Source: CAZITB01 sp964542055 (GTDB lineage: Bacteria; Planctomycetota; Phycisphaerae; Sedimentisphaerales; CAMDDF01). Taken from it: a DNA stretch of 18,123 nucleotides. Positions within the stretch are counted from its first letter, which is position 1. The number at the start of each line of letters is the position of its first letter. The stretch is taken from NCBI GenBank assembly GCA_964542055.1, contig CAZITB010000055.1, positions 1 through 18,123 of the forward strand, written 5' to 3'. The translations under genes and the position numbers were made by a program. Below the pieces are notes generated by a model. That model was not told where the DNA came from. It ran no database searches and saw only the letters and a program-made list of their open reading frames with translations. Of this stretch, positions 7,209 through 14,593 are shown one piece after another.

Positions 7209-7652
7209 TCACCTAGGGATATATCCGGAGAGATGTCGAAACGGCTGCATGTACCTGTCAAGCCCATCAGGATTGCAGTCAACTCCCTCCAGTTCCTTAT
7301 AGATCGCTTGTGCCGCGATTCTTTGTTCTGCAGGATTGTCCGCAGGCACAGCAGACTTGAGTTCAATTTCCGGCGTGAGTATCTGAACATTGATCCAGTT
7401 AGTGCCGGGTTTACGATTGTATATTGCAAAGTGATGTCTTTGGCTTTCTATATCTATCTGAGTATATCTTGGATGGTGGTGCAGACCTCTTTCAAGCCCG
7501 GCATCATACGCTGATTCTATCACATTACGAACCTCAGCAAGACTGAAATTCAAAGGTACTTTATCCCAATGCTGCACTGAATAGGCGTTGTCAATATCCA
7601 GATGTTTTTGTACTACATCTTCCAAAACATTTCGTTTAATTATATCTTCCAT
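7209..7652 (-). CDS. Hypothetical protein between the recombinase and a second unknown gene
   Basis: A 147-residue soluble protein, not recognised. The first ~60 residues are probably helical, followed by a histidine-rich stretch (H-H-H-P near 59-62) and a strand-rich middle. It begins 34 bases after the recombinase stop and ends 5 bases before the next gene, so it most likely belongs to a recombinase-led operon. A TATA-like TGTATATT at 7667-7674 is too close to the ATG for leaderless transcription, and no Shine-Dalgarno is evident. Confidence 0.55.
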   Translation of the reverse strand: MEDIIKRNVLEDVVQKHLDIDNAYSVQHWDKVPLNFSLAEVRNVIESAYDAGLERGLHHHPRYTQIDIESQRHHFAIYNRKPGTNWINVQILTPEIELKSAVPADNPAEQRIAAQAIYKELEGVDCNPDGLDRYMQPFRHLSGYIPR

Positions 7653-7686
7653 TTGGATTCACAAAAAATATACAGTCACAGGTCTT

Positions 7687-8862
7687 TTATGAATGCTCAA
7701 CTGAATTCGGGGGTATGAACAGAGAGTTGTTAGTTCTGTTCGGATACGACGGCATCTGCTGGGATACCATCATTTGCAATTGCTGCTGAAGCATCATAAT
7801 TTGTCGCTGCAATTGTAAAACATCGACATTTCCTGTTTTTGGATTATACTGTGCATTGTTGGGAACTTCAGGAAACGCAGGGAATGCAGGTTCTGATTGT
7901 AAAGGAACCTCATCATTAAGTTTTTCTCCATATACCTTTTCCATCACAGTACGCTTCATATCTTTATTGTCCAAGTGGACATACACATTTTGCTGCTTGC
8001 TTCCGGGAACATGACCAGCAAATTTATTATGCTCAATACCTTTGACACCAAGAGTGTAAACTTCAGTAAGCCTCGAATGCCTTAGCAGGTAACTGTGAAC
8101 TCTTCTTTTAATCCCTGCTTTTTTTGCTAAAGTCTGAACAATCCTATTAATAAATGATGTTGAGATAGGCTTATTTCTTGGTTGTCTTGCCCTTGCCAAT
8201 GCAGGGAAAATAAAATCTTCTCCTTGAGGATCAGGATAAGCCCAATTTTCATACCACTGTTTCAAAAACTCACACGATTGAAATATCGGTAAATCTCGAT
8301 CTCTTCCAGTCTTGCTTGAAAACAAATGTACTTCTTTTTCACGCCAATTGATATCATTCCATCTTAAATCCCTGATTTCCTGTGGTCGTGCACCGGTTTC
8401 GATTAGCAGAAACAATAAAGCTTTTTCTCTTATACGTTCTGCAGCATGAAGCATTAGATCAAGTTCTTCCTTGGTGAATAACGTTGATTTGTTGACTCGT
8501 TTGGGGTTAATAATATCTGTTTTTGTTCCTTTGAGCAACTCAATCATTTCCAAGTCTTTATAATACCATCTCAGGAATCTCTTAACAGTGCTTTTTATCG
8601 TTCGTGTGGTCTGTTTTTCATGAGGGGATCGATTAAGCAAAGCCCAAAACGCAACTGCATCTTCCTTATTTATCTGATCATACGACTTTTCAATGACATC
8701 TCTAAACTGAAGCATATAACGCCTGTAGTCTTTTACTTTATTTGGACCAGCAGTAATTGAACATAATGACATGTATTTATTCAATATTTCTTTATCATGC
8801 TCAGATAACCGATCTTCTAGTAAAGATGACTCATGGCCGTAAATAGGATATTCAGATTTCAT
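7687..8862 (-). CDS. Tyrosine recombinase/integrase (archaeal Xer-like)
   Basis: A 391-residue site-specific recombinase. The N-terminal ~125 residues form a SAM-like core-binding domain. The catalytic domain follows: box I arginine in T-G-A-R-P-Q-E-I-R, the lysine in S-S-K-T-G-R, box II R-H-S-R-L-T, then A-G-H and the nucleophilic tyrosine in N-V-Y-V-H. In box II the first histidine position is Tyr (Y-L-L-R-H). The last ~60 residues form a Gln/Met-rich coiled coil (L-Q-R-Q … Q-Q-Q-L-Q) with a Pro-rich end, possibly for oligomerisation. I chose the ATG at 8862 because GGAGGT lies 4 bases before it; an upstream in-frame ATG at 8874 would hide that site. A short leaderless frame overlaps its start. 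It probably integrates and excises the element. Confidence 0.93.
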   Translation of the reverse strand: MKSEYPIYGHESSLLEDRLSEHDKEILNKYMSLCSITAGPNKVKDYRRYMLQFRDVIEKSYDQINKEDAVAFWALLNRSPHEKQTTRTIKSTVKRFLRWYYKDLEMIELLKGTKTDIINPKRVNKSTLFTKEELDLMLHAAERIREKALLFLLIETGARPQEIRDLRWNDINWREKEVHLFSSKTGRDRDLPIFQSCEFLKQWYENWAYPDPQGEDFIFPALARARQPRNKPISTSFINRIVQTLAKKAGIKRRVHSYLLRHSRLTEVYTLGVKGIEHNKFAGHVPGSKQQNVYVHLDNKDMKRTVMEKVYGEKLNDEVPLQSEPAFPAFPEVPNNAQYNPKTGNVDVLQLQRQIMMLQQQLQMMVSQQMPSYPNRTNNSLFIPPNSVEHS

Positions 8863-9085
8863 GATAACCTCCATAAAAGAATTGTTCTGTTAAAAAGATT
8901 GAACCGATTTGCGACATTATATGCTGTACATAAAAGCCAGAAGTTCTGGGTTTCATCCACGTGTGGATAATTGGCTGATATGTTGAATCCCTGAATAGGA
9001 TTTGCGGCTGGAATGCGGACGCCGTGAGTGGGCTGATGTATTCGAGCTTTCCAGCCCTCGAATACTTGCTTTTTGTATAAATCAT
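8852..9085 (-). CDS. Putative leaderless 77-residue protein overlapping the recombinase start
   Basis: This frame begins at an ATG 28 bases downstream of the centre of a strong TATA box (9109-9116). It ends 11 bases inside the recombinase gene, so the recombinase's GGAGGT site lies within it. That layout fits a small leader gene whose translation couples to the recombinase. The protein shows no recognised domain and has mixed aromatic and basic composition. The frame also runs through several inverted repeats, so it may be no more than the recombinase leader region. Evidence is positional only. Confidence 0.35.
   Translation of the reverse strand: MIYTKSKYSRAGKLEYISPLTASAFQPQILFRDSTYQPIIHTWMKPRTSGFYVQHIMSQIGSIFLTEQFFYGGYHEI
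8955..8968. repeat. Perfect 6-bp dyad upstream of the recombinase
   Basis: ATCCAC (8955-8960) and GTGGAT (8963-8968) form a perfect dyad with a 2-base centre. It is a candidate binding site for a dimeric regulator or an arm site for the recombinase. Confidence 0.4.
9006..9065. repeat. Interleaved inverted repeats, candidate recombination or regulatory site
   Basis: GTATTCGAG (9038-9046) and CTCGAATAC (9057-9065) are perfect 9-bp inverted arms around a 10-base centre. GGCTGGAA (9006-9013) pairs perfectly with TTCCAGCC (9049-9056), which lies in that centre. The two pairs interleave, so as RNA they could form a pseudoknot. As DNA, two 9-bp arms about 10 bases apart resemble the core site of a tyrosine recombinase. 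The recombinase gene starts about 150 bases away. Confidence 0.45.
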
Positions 9086-9108
9086 GGCGCTGTATACGCG
9101 CAGATGAC

Positions 9109-9116
9109 TTATAAAT
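9109..9116 (-). promoter_or_regulatory. TATA box of the recombinase transcript
   Basis: On the minus strand the sequence reads ATTTATAAG, centred about 28 bases upstream of the ATG at 9085. A near-palindrome around GTATAC at 9091-9096 sits between the box and the start and could bind a repressor. Confidence 0.55.
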
Positions 9117-9139
9117 ATTGCGCTGAATCTAACTTGTAT

Positions 9140-10261
9140 TCAGCTAGTAGCGATTCTCCTCTTTGCCATTTCAACATAATCAGGATTCAAATCAAATCCT
9201 ATAAAGTGCCGACCATGTCTTTTAGCAACCACTGCTGTTGTTCCGCTGCCTATGAAAGGATCAAGCACAATGCCTCCAGCTGGACAGCCTGCCAACACCG
9301 GACGCTCAATAAGCTTTTCAGGGAAGATAGCAAAATGTCCTTTGGACCATTTACGCCCCTGAGCTGAATTGATTGCAATTGACCAATTGTCTCCGGGATT
9401 TTTGCCGTCCGGATTATACCATCTTGGATCGATGTATTTGCTAATACCTGCTCCTCCACCGGGTACACTGCCAAACCAGTCCGATCCATAGGGTCTGTCA
9501 AGTGCAAACAGTTTATCCTTTGAGCGTGCCTCCGGCGGTATCGACCAGTGATCAGCAGGATTTTTACCTTTAGGATGAAACGCTCCTTTTGCTATTGACT
9601 TTGGAGGGAGCCTTCTTCGATCAATATGAGGACTGTCTCTTTGCTCTTCTTTTGTATGTGTATTTCGTATTATGCTTTGGTGTGGGATTCTGATCGCATC
9701 AAGATCAAAGTTGTATCTTTTGCATTTCGTAAACAGGAAAAGATACTCCCAGCTGTTTGCTAATCGATCCTTTACTGATGCAGGCATGTGATTTGGTTTG
9801 TGCCATATTATTTTGTTCCTCAGTATCCAGCCTCGTTCAATCATTTCCAGCATGAATCGTTCTGGGATTCCCATCAAGCATTTATCCCATCGACCGCGTG
9901 TATGAGCTTGTTTTGGCAGGTATTCTAAATTATCAGGAAGTATTGAGTTTTTACCCTTTCGTTTGACAGCGTATGCAGTGTTCATGGATTGGCCGCCGTA
10001 AGTATCTCCAAAATTTACCCAGCAAGTACCTTTGGGTTTCAAGATACGCTTGATTTCATCAAAGATTATAAGCAGTCTTAGAAGATAATCCTGAAATGAT
10101 TTCTCAAGGCCGATTTGACCATCAGTTCGGTAATCTCTCATAGCCCAATACGGAGGACTGGTAATGACACAATCAATACTATTATCAGATAATTTCTTCA
10201 GACCCTTTAACGCATCACAGCAATGAATCGTGTCGATATTGAGCCTTTTGCTGCTTACCAT
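9140..10261 (-). CDS. DNA (cytosine-N4- or adenine-N6-) methyltransferase, TSPPYW type
   Basis: A 373-residue class-beta amino-methyltransferase. Motif IV, T34-S-P-P-Y-W39, is near the N-terminus, and the AdoMet-binding motif I, D334-P-F-I-G-S-G-T-T342, is near the C-terminus, followed by a G-F-D-L-N-P acidic loop. The middle contains the K-D-R … W-E-Y-L-F-L-F-T-K segment usual in such enzymes. TSPPYW favours N4-cytosine methylation, though N6-adenine cannot be excluded. I chose the ATG at 10261, which overlaps the end of the zinc-finger gene by 7 bases; an ATG at 10321 would overlap by 67. No restriction enzyme sits beside it, so it may be a solitary methylase that protects or marks element DNA. 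Divergent from the operon at 10565. Confidence 0.9.
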   Translation of the reverse strand: MVSSKRLNIDTIHCCDALKGLKKLSDNSIDCVITSPPYWAMRDYRTDGQIGLEKSFQDYLLRLLIIFDEIKRILKPKGTCWVNFGDTYGGQSMNTAYAVKRKGKNSILPDNLEYLPKQAHTRGRWDKCLMGIPERFMLEMIERGWILRNKIIWHKPNHMPASVKDRLANSWEYLFLFTKCKRYNFDLDAIRIPHQSIIRNTHTKEEQRDSPHIDRRRLPPKSIAKGAFHPKGKNPADHWSIPPEARSKDKLFALDRPYGSDWFGSVPGGGAGISKYIDPRWYNPDGKNPGDNWSIAINSAQGRKWSKGHFAIFPEKLIERPVLAGCPAGGIVLDPFIGSGTTAVVAKRHGRHFIGFDLNPDYVEMAKRRIATS

Positions 10262-10482
10262 CCTGAATTGCTTTTCCCACCCCTTAACTGAAGATATGTT
10301 TTCAAACATTCTGTGCTGCAAAAGAGTATATCTCGTTCAAGGTTCAAAAAGCCTCTTGCGCCTATAACTCCGAAATCTACTTTGATTGCATGCCTTCCCA
10401 TCTGTAGAGGGTATTTGCATTGCTGACATTGTTCTGTTGCCATTTGTTGTTTTGGTGATCTAAGATGTTCAAAAACATTCAA
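10255..10482 (-). CDS. Small zinc-finger protein (two CxxC-type knuckles)
   Basis: A 75-residue protein with C-Q-Q-C-K-Y near residues 19-24 and F-C-S-T-E-C at about 53-58, the spacing of a treble-clef/TRASH-like zinc site. A short linker with G-V-I-G-A-R-G-F-L-N-L lies between the two. Likely a DNA- or protein-binding adaptor. Its stop overlaps the start of the methyltransferase gene, so the pair is coupled. The start at 10482 is the first ATG; another at 10443 just before the zinc site is possible. A TATA-like GGATAAAC about 31 bases upstream of 10482 fits leaderless transcription only loosely. Confidence 0.6.
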   Translation of the reverse strand: MNVFEHLRSPKQQMATEQCQQCKYPLQMGRHAIKVDFGVIGARGFLNLERDILFCSTECLKTYLQLRGGKSNSGW

Positions 10483-10564
10483 CCGATTAGGGCTGGATAA
10501 AATATGTTAGAGTTTATCCGACTGTAGCGGTAAGCGATATAAATAAGTACAAAATCCCGTTTTT
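10483..10564. promoter_or_regulatory. Divergent promoter region between the two methyltransferase operons
   Basis: This 82-base segment separates the minus-strand zinc-finger/methyltransferase pair from the plus-strand regulator operon. On the plus strand TATAAATA (10538-10545) is centred 24 bases before the ATG at 10565, good spacing for a leaderless mRNA. On the minus strand a weaker GGATAAAC lies around 10510-10517. The first product of the right operon is a winged-helix protein, so autoregulation of both directions is a reasonable guess. Confidence 0.6.
10538..10545 (+). promoter_or_regulatory. TATA box of the regulator-methyltransferase-HerA operon
   Basis: TATAAATA centred 24 bases before the ATG at 10565, in the range for a leaderless archaeal transcript. 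It would drive all five genes through 15109, which are linked by overlaps or a 4-base gap. Confidence 0.65.
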
Positions 10565-11347
10565 ATGCAATCTTTTAGTCACTATACGGGGACGACAGGT
10601 CATCAAATAGAATTTACGAAACAGGTTTTGTACAGCTGCAGCTCTGATCATTTCTCAAGCGGTAGTGATATCTGTGTTTACAGGCCGTTTACCCCCCAAA
10701 TCAGTTCAAAGAATGTAATTGACCCGCAAGCAACAGGGGTCATGAAAGATCACGAGATTGGCCCTTGGCTTCTCAGAAGTCACAGAAGGCAGCGAGTTTT
10801 GAAAGAATTGGATCAGCCAATGACAGCCACTCAGCTTAATCCACGAGTGTTACTGCCACGCAGAGAATGCAGCGATTTGCTCCACGAAATGAGTCAAAGC
10901 GGTTTGTTGTGCTGTCTTAATCCCGATGCAATTCGCAGCAGGGTTTATGGCTTAACAGAGCAGGGTAAAAAATGGCGTGAAAAATTATGGCCGTTTTTCC
11001 CTTCATATGAACAGCCTGAAACCGTTGACTGGCAGATATATGGTTTGATGTGTTTCAGTCACAGATTAGCAGTTATTACATCAATAGACGTTCCTATGAA
11101 TCCGGCGGCCATGAAAAGACAGGCACTCCGAAATAACCCTGATATCCGTATGAGTGCAAACAATGTACGCGATATTATTCCAATACTTGTTGATCTTGAC
11201 ATATTATACCCGTTCATTCCGCGTAAAGGTTACATCCAGTACACATTGACCAGAATAGGTTTTACTATCAAACGTCTGCTCCTGAGAGCAGCAGATACAC
11301 GCTCAGCGGAGATAAGATATCAAATTCAAAATGATGCAAGAAAATAA
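10565..11347 (+). CDS. Double winged-helix transcriptional regulator (putative)
   Basis: A 260-residue protein. Residues about 66-140 form a MarR/ArsR-like winged helix: helix, T-A-T-Q-L turn, recognition helix with L-L-H-E-M, and wing with V-Y-G-L-T-E-Q-G-K. Residues about 160-245 resemble a second winged helix ending in Y-T-L-T-R-I-G. The first ~59 residues look non-globular. The ATG at 10565 is favoured by the TATA box 24 bases upstream; an ATG at 10742, just before the first domain, is the alternative and would leave a long leader. Its 3' end overlaps the methyltransferase gene by 17 bases. Likely role: regulator of its own operon, or a DNA-binding adaptor for the system. Confidence 0.65.
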   Translation: MQSFSHYTGTTGHQIEFTKQVLYSCSSDHFSSGSDICVYRPFTPQISSKNVIDPQATGVMKDHEIGPWLLRSHRRQRVLKELDQPMTATQLNPRVLLPRRECSDLLHEMSQSGLLCCLNPDAIRSRVYGLTEQGKKWREKLWPFFPSYEQPETVDWQIYGLMCFSHRLAVITSIDVPMNPAAMKRQALRNNPDIRMSANNVRDIIPILVDLDILYPFIPRKGYIQYTLTRIGFTIKRLLLRAADTRSAEIRYQIQNDARK

Positions 11348-12086
11348 AATCCACCATATTGAAGCCCTTGAAGGGCTCAGTAAAATAAAAGATGACAGTG
11401 TCGATTTAGTCGTCACTGATCCACCATATAATATTGCTTCGAAACAGGCGTTGACAATCCATAGAGGAAAGCTTATGTCGACTGATAAGGCTTGGGGCAA
11501 ATGGGATACGTTTCATCCTTTTGATTATAAAATCCTCATCTATAAAATAATCAGTGAAGCATATCGGATACTTCGTCCCGGAGGAGCCTTGTATATGTTC
11601 ACTGCACAGGAGGATAATGGATATTTCATTCATAAAGCGAAAGAACGTGGTTTTCTTCTTCGAAGAGTGCTTGCAATGGTTCGCAAAAACCCTCTTCCAA
11701 GCATGGCAAAACGCAACTGGCGAAGCGGTTTTGAGTTGTGCATGTATTTAGTAAAACCGGATAATAACGGAAAGGCTCCAAAAAATCCAAAAATGACATT
11801 CAATTTTCTCTCACAACAGGAATGCTGTAATGTCTTTCATTATGCCAATGGTCATCGGCTAACTACCCACCCGACAGAAAAACCGCAGGCATTCATTGAG
11901 CGATTGATAGAAGTCAGTTCTAATCCCGGTGATCTGGTAGTTGATCCTTTTGTTGGAGGAGGAACAACTGCAGCTGCATGTAAGAAATTATGCAGACGGT
12001 ATATCGGCTTTGACAGCAATGGCGAATATGTAAAGATGGCTCGTGACAGAGTTCAAAATGTAGAGACCTCAGGAGCTGCAGCATGA
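11331..12086 (+). CDS. DNA adenine-N6/cytosine-N4 methyltransferase, DPPY type
   Basis: A 251-residue class-beta methyltransferase. Catalytic motif IV is D30-P-P-Y33, followed by N. Near the C-terminus come H180-P-T-E-K-P185 and motif I, D205-P-F-V-G-G-G-T-T213, then Y-I-G-F-D. DPPY is most common in N6-adenine methylases. The compact size leaves little room for a separate target-recognition domain. Two ATGs (11331 and 11334) are possible starts. Its TGA overlaps the ATG of the coiled-coil gene (ATGA at 12083-12086). In this operon it either modifies the DNA handled by the HerA-like ATPase or protects self DNA from the nuclease domain. Confidence 0.92.
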   Translation: MMQENKIHHIEALEGLSKIKDDSVDLVVTDPPYNIASKQALTIHRGKLMSTDKAWGKWDTFHPFDYKILIYKIISEAYRILRPGGALYMFTAQEDNGYFIHKAKERGFLLRRVLAMVRKNPLPSMAKRNWRSGFELCMYLVKPDNNGKAPKNPKMTFNFLSQQECCNVFHYANGHRLTTHPTEKPQAFIERLIEVSSNPGDLVVDPFVGGGTTAAACKKLCRRYIGFDSNGEYVKMARDRVQNVETSGAAA

Positions 12087-12547
12087 ACAAAGACAGGTGC
12101 ACTAAAAAGACAGTAACTCAGTTATCGCAAAGTGCATCTGTTTATCATTGTAATTTGGGCAGTTTGGAACAGGCGACCATCCTGCTTAAAAAGACTATTG
12201 GCAATGCTGCAGTAAAATCTATTGATGGGCCTTTAGCTGGTTCTCAGCGGGAGGCTCAATTTCTTCTCTGGCAGTTTAATCAGCTCGAAGAGAACAGAAA
12301 AACGGCGCATGATCAGCTGCTTGAGGTCGAATGTCAGGTGACAACCGATCTTGAGCGGCTTCATATGCTTGGTTCACGATATATTAATCCGGTCGATCCT
12401 CGCGGAGCACAGCTCAAAGACCGGCTGGCTGCAATAAAAGAAAAACGTCAAAGACTGGAAATGGACATCTTTGATCGTCAGTGCAGATGCCTTGAAAGAT
12501 TGTCGATTCTGGTCGGCAGACAAGAACTGCTTGGCATGCGATCATGA
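12083..12547 (+). CDS. Coiled-coil protein, function unknown
   Basis: A 154-residue, nearly all-helical protein. Heptad-like leucines with Q, E and K run from about residue 55 to 150, broken by a Y-I-N-P-V-D-P-R-G loop near 106-114. No family recognised. It is joined by ATGA overlaps to the methyltransferase before it and the HerA-like ATPase after it (12544-12547), so all three products are probably made in fixed ratio. A bridging or clamp subunit of the ATPase is a reasonable guess, but nothing in the sequence proves it. Confidence 0.6.
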   Translation: MNKDRCTKKTVTQLSQSASVYHCNLGSLEQATILLKKTIGNAAVKSIDGPLAGSQREAQFLLWQFNQLEENRKTAHDQLLEVECQVTTDLERLHMLGSRYINPVDPRGAQLKDRLAAIKEKRQRLEMDIFDRQCRCLERLSILVGRQELLGMRS

Positions 12548-14589
12548 ACCCTGAAAAATTAGCTCAATGGCTGCGGCCTTTGATGCCCAAACAAGTTGAT
12601 ACTTGGTTAAAGGCAAGAGATGTTGCTGATATCGGTACTCGGACAGTAATTGATCAGCATATTACCATGACTGCTTATCGTACATTTGGTGATATTCGTA
12701 ATCGTATGATATTGTCTTTGCCCCCTGCACAAATTACTGAAAAAAAGCTTAAATTAGGTCGAGTTCTGTATGACCGGCCAAGGCAGCAATTTGGTTTGTC
12801 TTATTCGCAGATGCTGCAGCACACTGCGATTTTTGGCCGGACAGGGGCTGGAAAAACTAACATTGTCATGAACCTGTTTCGCCAGCTTGTCTTAAGAAAA
12901 ATTCCTGTTTTATTTTTAGACTGGAAGAGAAACGCAAGGGAAATCCTGCCGCATGTTTCTAAAAAAGTTCAAGTCTATACACCGGGCAGATCATTGGTGC
13001 CATTTCCTTTCAACCCTTTCCTGGCTCCGCCCGGAATTGAATCTCATATTTATATTCAGCATGTTGTTGATGTTTTGGCTGATACCTATACACTAGGCGA
13101 CGGATCAAGGCGGCTCGTCCAAAAAGCAATTACTGCTGTATTCGAAAGAGAGAAGCGTGCTCCTGATGTTGCTGAACTTATTACGGAAATTGAATCAATG
13201 CATGAATCTAACCGGGCGGTCAGGGGCTGGAAAGCGACTGCAATACGTGCTCTGGAAGAGTTGAAGTACGCTCAATTGTCAGGTGGTTCAGTTGAAGAGC
13301 AGAAGCGTTTTACTCATGAGTTGGTTCAGGGCGTGTCCATTGTTGAACTGGATGGATTGTCACAATCTTCACGCAGATTTTTGATTCCATTACTTTTTTC
13401 ATGGGTCTATCAGGTGAAATTAGCTCAGTCTATGCGAGAAGAATTATCTCTTGTAATTGTTTTAGAAGAAGCACATAACGTTTTATACCGAAGACAGCAA
13501 TCTACCGAAACCTTAACTGAACAGCTGCTTCGTCAGTGCCGTGAGATCGGTATTGGTGTGGTACTGGTTGATCAGCAGCCCAACCAGATATCATCCGCAG
13601 TATTAGGGAATGTGCATACCAGCATCTGTCTAAACATGAAAGATATTGCTGATATTTCCCGTGCTGCAGGAATATCTTTATTGTATGAAGATCAGAAACA
13701 CTATTTAAGTCAATTGGAAATTGGCTGCGGTATAGTCAAGCTTCAAAGTCATTGGCAGCAGCCGTTTCTTGTTCAGTTTGATCATTTTCAAATTGATAAA
13801 GGAACAGTAACTGATGAAGTCCTAATTCGGCTTACAAGCGGAAATTTAACGCAGTCAGGGCTTGGTCAGCAGGTTTTGGGTAAATACCCGCAGGGTTCGC
13901 AGGGTCAACTCTCAGATGCAGGCTTCGAAGGGACAGAGGATCAGGTCGTTGACCTGATCCATGATATACTTCACCATCCCAGCGATGGTGTAAAGATTAG
14001 ATATAACCGTATAGGAGTGAGTATTGGCAAAGGAAACAAGCTCAAGCAGGATTTGCTTGCTTTAGGCTGGCTGAGACAAATAACTGCTGCCGTTGGTGTC
14101 AGTCGTAAGGCCATTCTTGAACTGACTGATAAAGGTCGAGAAGTGTTCGGCCTGCCGGTTCCGCTTCCAGTCGCTGATGGTTTGTCAAAAAATAAATGGA
14201 TCGATGTAGGGCTTGTTATCGATCTGCTTTCTAACAAACTTGAACCTGAGTCTATGGAGCACGCATACTGGAAATATCGGTATGCTTCTCGGTTAAAAGA
14301 ATGCCGTTATGAAGTAGAACTCGAAGGTGACCGGATCGGCGGTAATGCAGATATCATTGCAGTCGGTTCGGAAGGCAAACTGATATTTGAGATTGAAACC
14401 GGCAAATCGGATTATCTTTCTAATGTTCGAAATGGACTTTCTACGGATGCTGATCGTGTTGTTTTGGTTGCTACAAATGAAGCTGCCATGAAGCGAGTCG
14501 AGCGTGATCTTGCTAAAAATGAATTACTGATTCCTGATCGTATTGAGATTGTACTTAAGGATCAATCAAGGTGGTTTGAGAACAGGTGA
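12544..14589 (+). CDS. HerA/VirB4-like ATPase fused to a winged helix and a PD-(D/E)XK-like nuclease domain
   Basis: A 681-residue protein. The ATPase domain has Walker A G98-R-T-G-A-G-K-T105, Walker B V304-I-V-L-E-E-A-H311 and the downstream L-V-D-Q-Q-P sensor segment. This matches the HerA/DUF87 branch of FtsK-HerA translocases, which form hexamers that pump DNA. Residues about 465-540 look like a winged helix (… E-L-T-D-K-G-R-E). From about 570 on, E572-H, A602-D603-I-I, F615-E616-I-E618-T-G-K621 fit a PD-(D/E)XK nuclease core. I infer a DNA motor with its own end-processing nuclease, acting in element transfer, packaging or defence. It contrasts with chromosomal HerA, which pairs with a separate NurA. 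A Shine-Dalgarno for the next gene lies over its stop. Confidence 0.85.
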   Translation: MNPEKLAQWLRPLMPKQVDTWLKARDVADIGTRTVIDQHITMTAYRTFGDIRNRMILSLPPAQITEKKLKLGRVLYDRPRQQFGLSYSQMLQHTAIFGRTGAGKTNIVMNLFRQLVLRKIPVLFLDWKRNAREILPHVSKKVQVYTPGRSLVPFPFNPFLAPPGIESHIYIQHVVDVLADTYTLGDGSRRLVQKAITAVFEREKRAPDVAELITEIESMHESNRAVRGWKATAIRALEELKYAQLSGGSVEEQKRFTHELVQGVSIVELDGLSQSSRRFLIPLLFSWVYQVKLAQSMREELSLVIVLEEAHNVLYRRQQSTETLTEQLLRQCREIGIGVVLVDQQPNQISSAVLGNVHTSICLNMKDIADISRAAGISLLYEDQKHYLSQLEIGCGIVKLQSHWQQPFLVQFDHFQIDKGTVTDEVLIRLTSGNLTQSGLGQQVLGKYPQGSQGQLSDAGFEGTEDQVVDLIHDILHHPSDGVKIRYNRIGVSIGKGNKLKQDLLALGWLRQITAAVGVSRKAILELTDKGREVFGLPVPLPVADGLSKNKWIDVGLVIDLLSNKLEPESMEHAYWKYRYASRLKECRYEVELEGDRIGGNADIIAVGSEGKLIFEIETGKSDYLSNVRNGLSTDADRVVLVATNEAAMKRVERDLAKNELLIPDRIEIVLKDQSRWFENR

Positions 14590-14593
14590 TAAG

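Noticed and set aside
9035..9070. TTCGA-containing hairpin that might be the T-arm of a tRNA at an integration site
   Set aside because: The stem is 9 bp with a 10-base loop, and no acceptor, D or anticodon arms can be drawn around it.
9104..9367. Plus-strand frame with a TATA-like box (9074-9083) 26 bases before an ATG at 9104
   Set aside because: Most of it is antisense to the conserved C-terminal motifs of the methyltransferase, and the protein shows no recognisable features; the spacing is probably coincidental.
10262..10321. 20-residue N-terminal extension of the TSPPYW methyltransferase
   Set aside because: It would overlap the zinc-finger gene by 67 bases and adds no family-typical residues; the ATG at 10261 leaves a complete catalytic domain.
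13971..14237. Minus-strand frame within the HerA-like gene
   Set aside because: It is antisense to the winged-helix region of a well-supported gene and has no family resemblance.
14543..14593. Upstream extension of the last gene in the HerA operon
   Set aside because: It would start inside the ATPase gene at a non-ATG codon; the ATG at 14594 has a good ribosome site directly before it.
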